Source: Dysgonomonas mossii DSM 22836 (GTDB lineage Bacteria > Bacteroidota > Bacteroidia > Bacteroidales > Dysgonomonadaceae). From it: 64,000 nt of DNA. Every line of letters begins with the position of its first letter. The first letter of the stretch is position 1. The stretch is taken from NCBI RefSeq assembly GCF_000213575.1, contig NZ_GL892005.1:467995-531994 (forward strand), written 5' to 3'. Shown one piece after another: positions 61,434 to 64,000 of the stretch. Under the pieces are notes generated by a model. It had not been told where the DNA came from. It worked only from the letters and a program-made list of their open reading frames with translations, and did no database searches. Both the position numbers and the translations under genes were made by a program.

Positions 61434-61817
61434 TTATTCAGCATATTTTAGAACCTCTTTGTATTGTTCCAGTACAGCATCCATTCCGCCTGTGATAAAC
61501 ATAATAATACCATAGATTAAATTGAGTGCGAATAATCCGATGGCAATGAGGGCAAAAATCTTAGCCTTTTGTGCATTTCCTTGTGCTGCCTCATATTCCC
61601 CGGCATTATATTTTGAATCTACTTGTGTAGAAAATACGATTGCAATAACACCTAATATCAGTCCTATACAGCATGGTGAACAGAGTCCAAGTACTGTACC
61701 TACAATTGATAATACCAAGTTATTATCAGGTTTAACAGGTTTAGCAAAATCATCTAAATTGTTAGCCTGATAGGGAGAAGATTGGTAACTTTGATTTTCT
61801 GAGTTAAATTCTGACAT
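61434..61817 (-). CDS. CCC-motif membrane protein (DUF4190-like)
   Basis: A 127-aa protein from the ATG at 61817 (SEFNSENQSYQSSPYQANN); an ATG at 61853 would add 12 residues without support. A polar N-terminus of about 40 residues rich in S/Q/N is followed by two membrane helices (SIVGTVLGLCSPCCIGLILGVIAIVF in two pieces, and FALIAIGLFALNLIYGIIMFI) with the CSPCC cysteine cluster. It resembles small interferon-induced/dispanin-like membrane proteins of bacteria. Role unknown. Confidence 0.8.
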   Translation of the reverse strand: MSEFNSENQSYQSSPYQANNLDDFAKPVKPDNNLVLSIVGTVLGLCSPCCIGLILGVIAIVFSTQVDSKYNAGEYEAAQGNAQKAKIFALIAIGLFALNLIYGIIMFITGGMDAVLEQYKEVLKYAE

Positions 61818-61941
61818 AACTATTTGATTTTTAAGATTAATAATTTTTATCAAAAATAAATATAATTTCTACATATTAAAAGAAAATAGTAATTATTATC
61901 TTCACTAAAAATAATATTATCGTGTTAACTTTAATATCTGT

Positions 61942-62679
61942 ATGAAAAAGAAACTCATCATATATTCTTCCCTTGGTGCGATATTGATTATAGCTCTTGT
62001 TATAACCGGCTTATATTTTGCTTATACCAAAGGATATATACGAATGAACTACCCTTCTTTTGAGGAGTATCCGGTACAAGGCATAGATGTTTCTCATCAT
62101 CAACAAACAATTGATTGGGGAAAATTAGACAAGCGATCCGTTCAATTTGCTTTTATAAAAGCCACAGAAGGAGGTAATCATAAAGATTCTCTTTTTCAGG
62201 AAAACTGGAGACTAGCCATTCATCATAATGTACCGGTAGGTGCTTATCATTTTTTTACATTTTGTAAAGATGGGGATGCACAGGCTAGAAATTATATTCA
62301 TTATGTACCTAAAGATAGTATAGATCTTCCGCCGATTATTGATTTGGAGTATGGCGGGAATTGCCAGCAGGAAAATCGTAAGGAAGATATTATAGCAGAA
62401 ATTGCCAAGTTTATAGAGATTCTAGAAAATCATTATCAACGCAAGGTGCTTATTTATACTACAAATGAGTTTTATAAAAACTACATGATCGAACAGTTCG
62501 TTGATAATCCCATTTGGATAAGAGATATAGTTTCTAAGCCAAAGCTGCCTGATGGGCGTAAATGGTTATTTTGGCAATATACGAATAAAGGGAAAATAGA
62601 AGGCATAAAAACGAATGTTGACCTGAACGCATTTGCCGGAACTAGAGAGGAATTTGATCAACTGATAAAGAAAGATTGA
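61942..62679 (+). CDS. GH25 lysozyme-like muramidase
   Basis: A 245-aa protein anchored by one N-terminal membrane segment (residues 4-27). GH25 barrel: VQGIDVSHHQQTIDWGKL, FAFIKATEGGNHKD, VPVGAYHFFTF, PPIIDLEYGGNC (catalytic Asp and Glu) and WLFWQYTNKGKIEG, ending VDLNAFAGT. It would cleave peptidoglycan at the periplasmic face of the inner membrane or after release. It is a single gene between a divergent small-membrane-protein gene and a bidirectional terminator. No clear promoter was found in 61818-61941. Confidence 0.92.
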   Translation: MKKKLIIYSSLGAILIIALVITGLYFAYTKGYIRMNYPSFEEYPVQGIDVSHHQQTIDWGKLDKRSVQFAFIKATEGGNHKDSLFQENWRLAIHHNVPVGAYHFFTFCKDGDAQARNYIHYVPKDSIDLPPIIDLEYGGNCQQENRKEDIIAEIAKFIEILENHYQRKVLIYTTNEFYKNYMIEQFVDNPIWIRDIVSKPKLPDGRKWLFWQYTNKGKIEGIKTNVDLNAFAGTREEFDQLIKKD

Positions 62680-62698
62680 TAATAAGACTATAAAATAA

Positions 62699-62727
62699 AA
62701 ATGGGTTCGTAGAAAACGAACCCATTT
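62699..62727. terminator. Bidirectional terminator, GH25 gene / M13 peptidase
   Basis: A 12-bp stem AAATGGGTTCGT/ACGAACCCATTT with loop AGAAA and A/T runs on both sides, between convergent genes. Confidence 0.9.
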
Positions 62728-62746
62728 CTTTTAAAACCTATTTATA

Positions 62747-64000
62747 TTACCAGATATCAGCTCTCTTTTCTTTTGGAATATATAGAGAATCTTTTTCTGT
62801 GATATTAAATGCTTTATACCATGCATCGATATGAGGTAATGTACCGTTTACACGCCATTTCCCTAAAGAGTGTGGATCTGTTTTTGTACGACGTAGGATT
62901 TCTGCATCACGAATATTACCTGCCCATACTCCTGCATAAGATAAGAAGAAACGTTGAGCCGGAGTAAAGCCGTCTATTTTATCGCCTTTTTTAGCTTCAT
63001 CTGTTTTTTCGAATGCATTGTATGAAATTTGAAGTCCACCAAAGTCTCCGATGTTTTCTCCCAAAGTAAATGTTCCATTTGCAAATACACCCGGAAGAAC
63101 CTCTATCTTGTTGAAGTGTTGAACAAGCACCTGAGCTCTTTCGTTGAATTTCTTAGAGTCTTCTTTTGTCCACCAGTCCGACAGGTTACCTTCTTTATCA
63201 TATTTAGATCCTTGATCGTCAAATCCGTGAGACATCTCATGACCGATAACAACACCGATAGCTCCATAGTTAACCGCATCATCCTCGTTTAGATAGAAGA
63301 ATGGAGGTTGAAGAATTCCCGCAGGAAAACAAATTTCGTTTGTTGTTGGATTATAGTATGCATTTACCATTTGTGGAGGCATATGCCATTCACTCTTATC
63401 TACAGGCTTGTTAATCTTTTTGATCATTTCATTATAATCGAACTCACTTGCCCGTACTACATTTTCCCAATAAGAGTCTTTCTTTATAGTCAGTGTTGAA
63501 TAGTCTTTCCATTTGTCCGGATAACCAATCTTAACAGTAAAAGAGTTCAGTTTCTCCTGAGCTTTAGCTTTCGTTGCATCGCTCATCCATGTCAGGTTGT
63601 TGATGCGTTCGCCTAATGTTACTTGTAGATTTTTTACTAATCTGAGCATTCTTTCTTTAGCTTCCGCAGGGAAGTATTTTTCCACATACATTTGTCCTAC
63701 AGCTTCACTAAGAGCTCCATCTACAACTCCTACAGCACGCTTCCAACGAGGTTGTAATACTTTGCGGCCACTTAGTTGTTTCCCGTAGAAGTCAAAGTTT
63801 GCATTTACGAAATTGTCGCTAAGATACCCCGCAGCAGAATTAATCAAGCACCATGAAAGATACGCTTTCGACTCATCGATAGGTAGTGTATGGATTAAAT
63901 TTACTGCTGTTGCAATAGGCTTTACCTGAGCTACATTGATCTCTGTGAAATCTTTAGCATCGGCTGCATCAAAGAAGGCTTTCCAGTCAAAATTAGCTAC
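62747..64000 (-). CDS. pepO: M13-family zinc endopeptidase (PepO-like), 5' end missing
   Basis: The last 417 codons of a neprilysin-like metallopeptidase; the reading frame is open to the right edge of the window, where it starts mid-protein (VANFDWKAFFDAADAKDF). Zinc motif GHEMSHGFDDQG and the third ligand in ENIGDFGGLQ are present. The substrate-binding NAYYNPTTNEICFPAGILQPP and the end YIPKEKRADIW are also typical; a C-terminal W is usual for M13. It is probably an exported periplasmic peptidase that degrades oligopeptides, but the signal peptide lies outside the window. Confidence 0.92.
   Translation of the reverse strand, partial: VANFDWKAFFDAADAKDFTEINVAQVKPIATAVNLIHTLPIDESKAYLSWCLINSAAGYLSDNFVNANFDFYGKQLSGRKVLQPRWKRAVGVVDGALSEAVGQMYVEKYFPAEAKERMLRLVKNLQVTLGERINNLTWMSDATKAKAQEKLNSFTVKIGYPDKWKDYSTLTIKKDSYWENVVRASEFDYNEMIKKINKPVDKSEWHMPPQMVNAYYNPTTNEICFPAGILQPPFFYLNEDDAVNYGAIGVVIGHEMSHGFDDQGSKYDKEGNLSDWWTKEDSKKFNERAQVLVQHFNKIEVLPGVFANGTFTLGENIGDFGGLQISYNAFEKTDEAKKGDKIDGFTPAQRFFLSYAGVWAGNIRDAEILRRTKTDPHSLGKWRVNGTLPHIDAWYKAFNITEKDSLYIPKEKRADIW

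Noticed and set aside
63847-64000. Start of the M13 peptidase at 63847
   Set aside because: That codon is TTG within the protein; the frame stays open with typical M13 sequence up to the window edge, so the gene is truncated by the window.
1-64000. tRNA, rRNA, CRISPR array, prophage or IS element
   Set aside because: Reading both strands I saw no cloverleaf, repeat-spacer array, transposase or integrase. Short hairpins found are terminators or regulatory stems.

Overview
The window is AT-rich chromosomal DNA from a Bacteroidota bacterium. It most resembles Bacteroidales of the Dysgonomonas/Parabacteroides/Bacteroides kind. The grounds are a SusC/SusD polysaccharide utilisation locus, several intergenic matches to the Bacteroidota promoter pattern (TTTG, about 20 bases, TAnnTTTG), mostly weak Shine-Dalgarno sequences, a second EF-G-like protein, a fused DAHP synthase-chorismate mutase, and an arginine gene set of the Bacteroides type. 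I see no tRNA, rRNA, CRISPR array, prophage or transposase gene. The only mobile-looking DNA is a short MITE/REP-like inverted repeat next to xylE.

Layout. 1-1.9 kb: end of xylose isomerase and the xylose/H+ symporter. 1.9-8.9 kb (minus strand): a TetR-controlled drug/metabolite efflux operon (TetR, TolC, HlyD, small winged-helix protein, two ABC ATPases, two ABC-2 permeases), a split version of the E. coli ybhGFSR arrangement. 9.2-11.5 kb: an ECF sigma factor with a putative anti-sigma factor, a small periplasmic protein and a beta-barrel protein. 11.6-16.6 kb (minus): PutA, a small barrel protein and a Crp/Fnr regulator. 16.8-20.4 kb: EF-G-like protein and aspartase. 20.6-26.7 kb: a His/Cys-rich small protein plus a CzcB/CzcA/CzcC metal efflux system. 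26.8-40.2 kb: ROK sugar kinase, a membrane-spanning propeller/HTH regulator, SusC, SusD, GH3, a GH144-like enzyme and an esterase. I infer that this PUL acts on beta-1,2-glucan. 40.3-44.6 kb (minus): pheA, aminotransferase, DAHP synthase-chorismate mutase, tyrA. 44.6-47.1 kb: BNR sialidase-like protein and PIN-PhoH ATPase. 47.2-53.6 kb: kdsA, comB, yraN, mmcQ-like, birA, a second GH3 and an unknown lipoprotein. 53.6-60.9 kb: argR, GNAT acyltransferase, argG, argC, a glycosyltransferase, a MutS-like ATPase, argD. 60.9-64 kb: two small membrane proteins, GH25 lysozyme and the C-terminal part of an M13 peptidase cut by the window edge.

The most interesting item is a complete ribosome-mediated attenuator in front of pheA. 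It has an 18-codon leader peptide made largely of Phe and Tyr codons. Two bases after its stop codon lies a segment that can pair with the 5' arm of a strong intrinsic terminator placed just before pheA. It would let the cell sense Phe/Tyr-tRNA charging and control the aromatic operon. Other points worth checking are: a cluster of TATACA/TGTATA sites at argR; an EF-G paralogue without the catalytic histidine; one degenerate and one canonical ATP site in the split ABC transporter; intra-operon hairpins in the PUL; and a long stem-loop abutting the start codon of the MutS-like gene.
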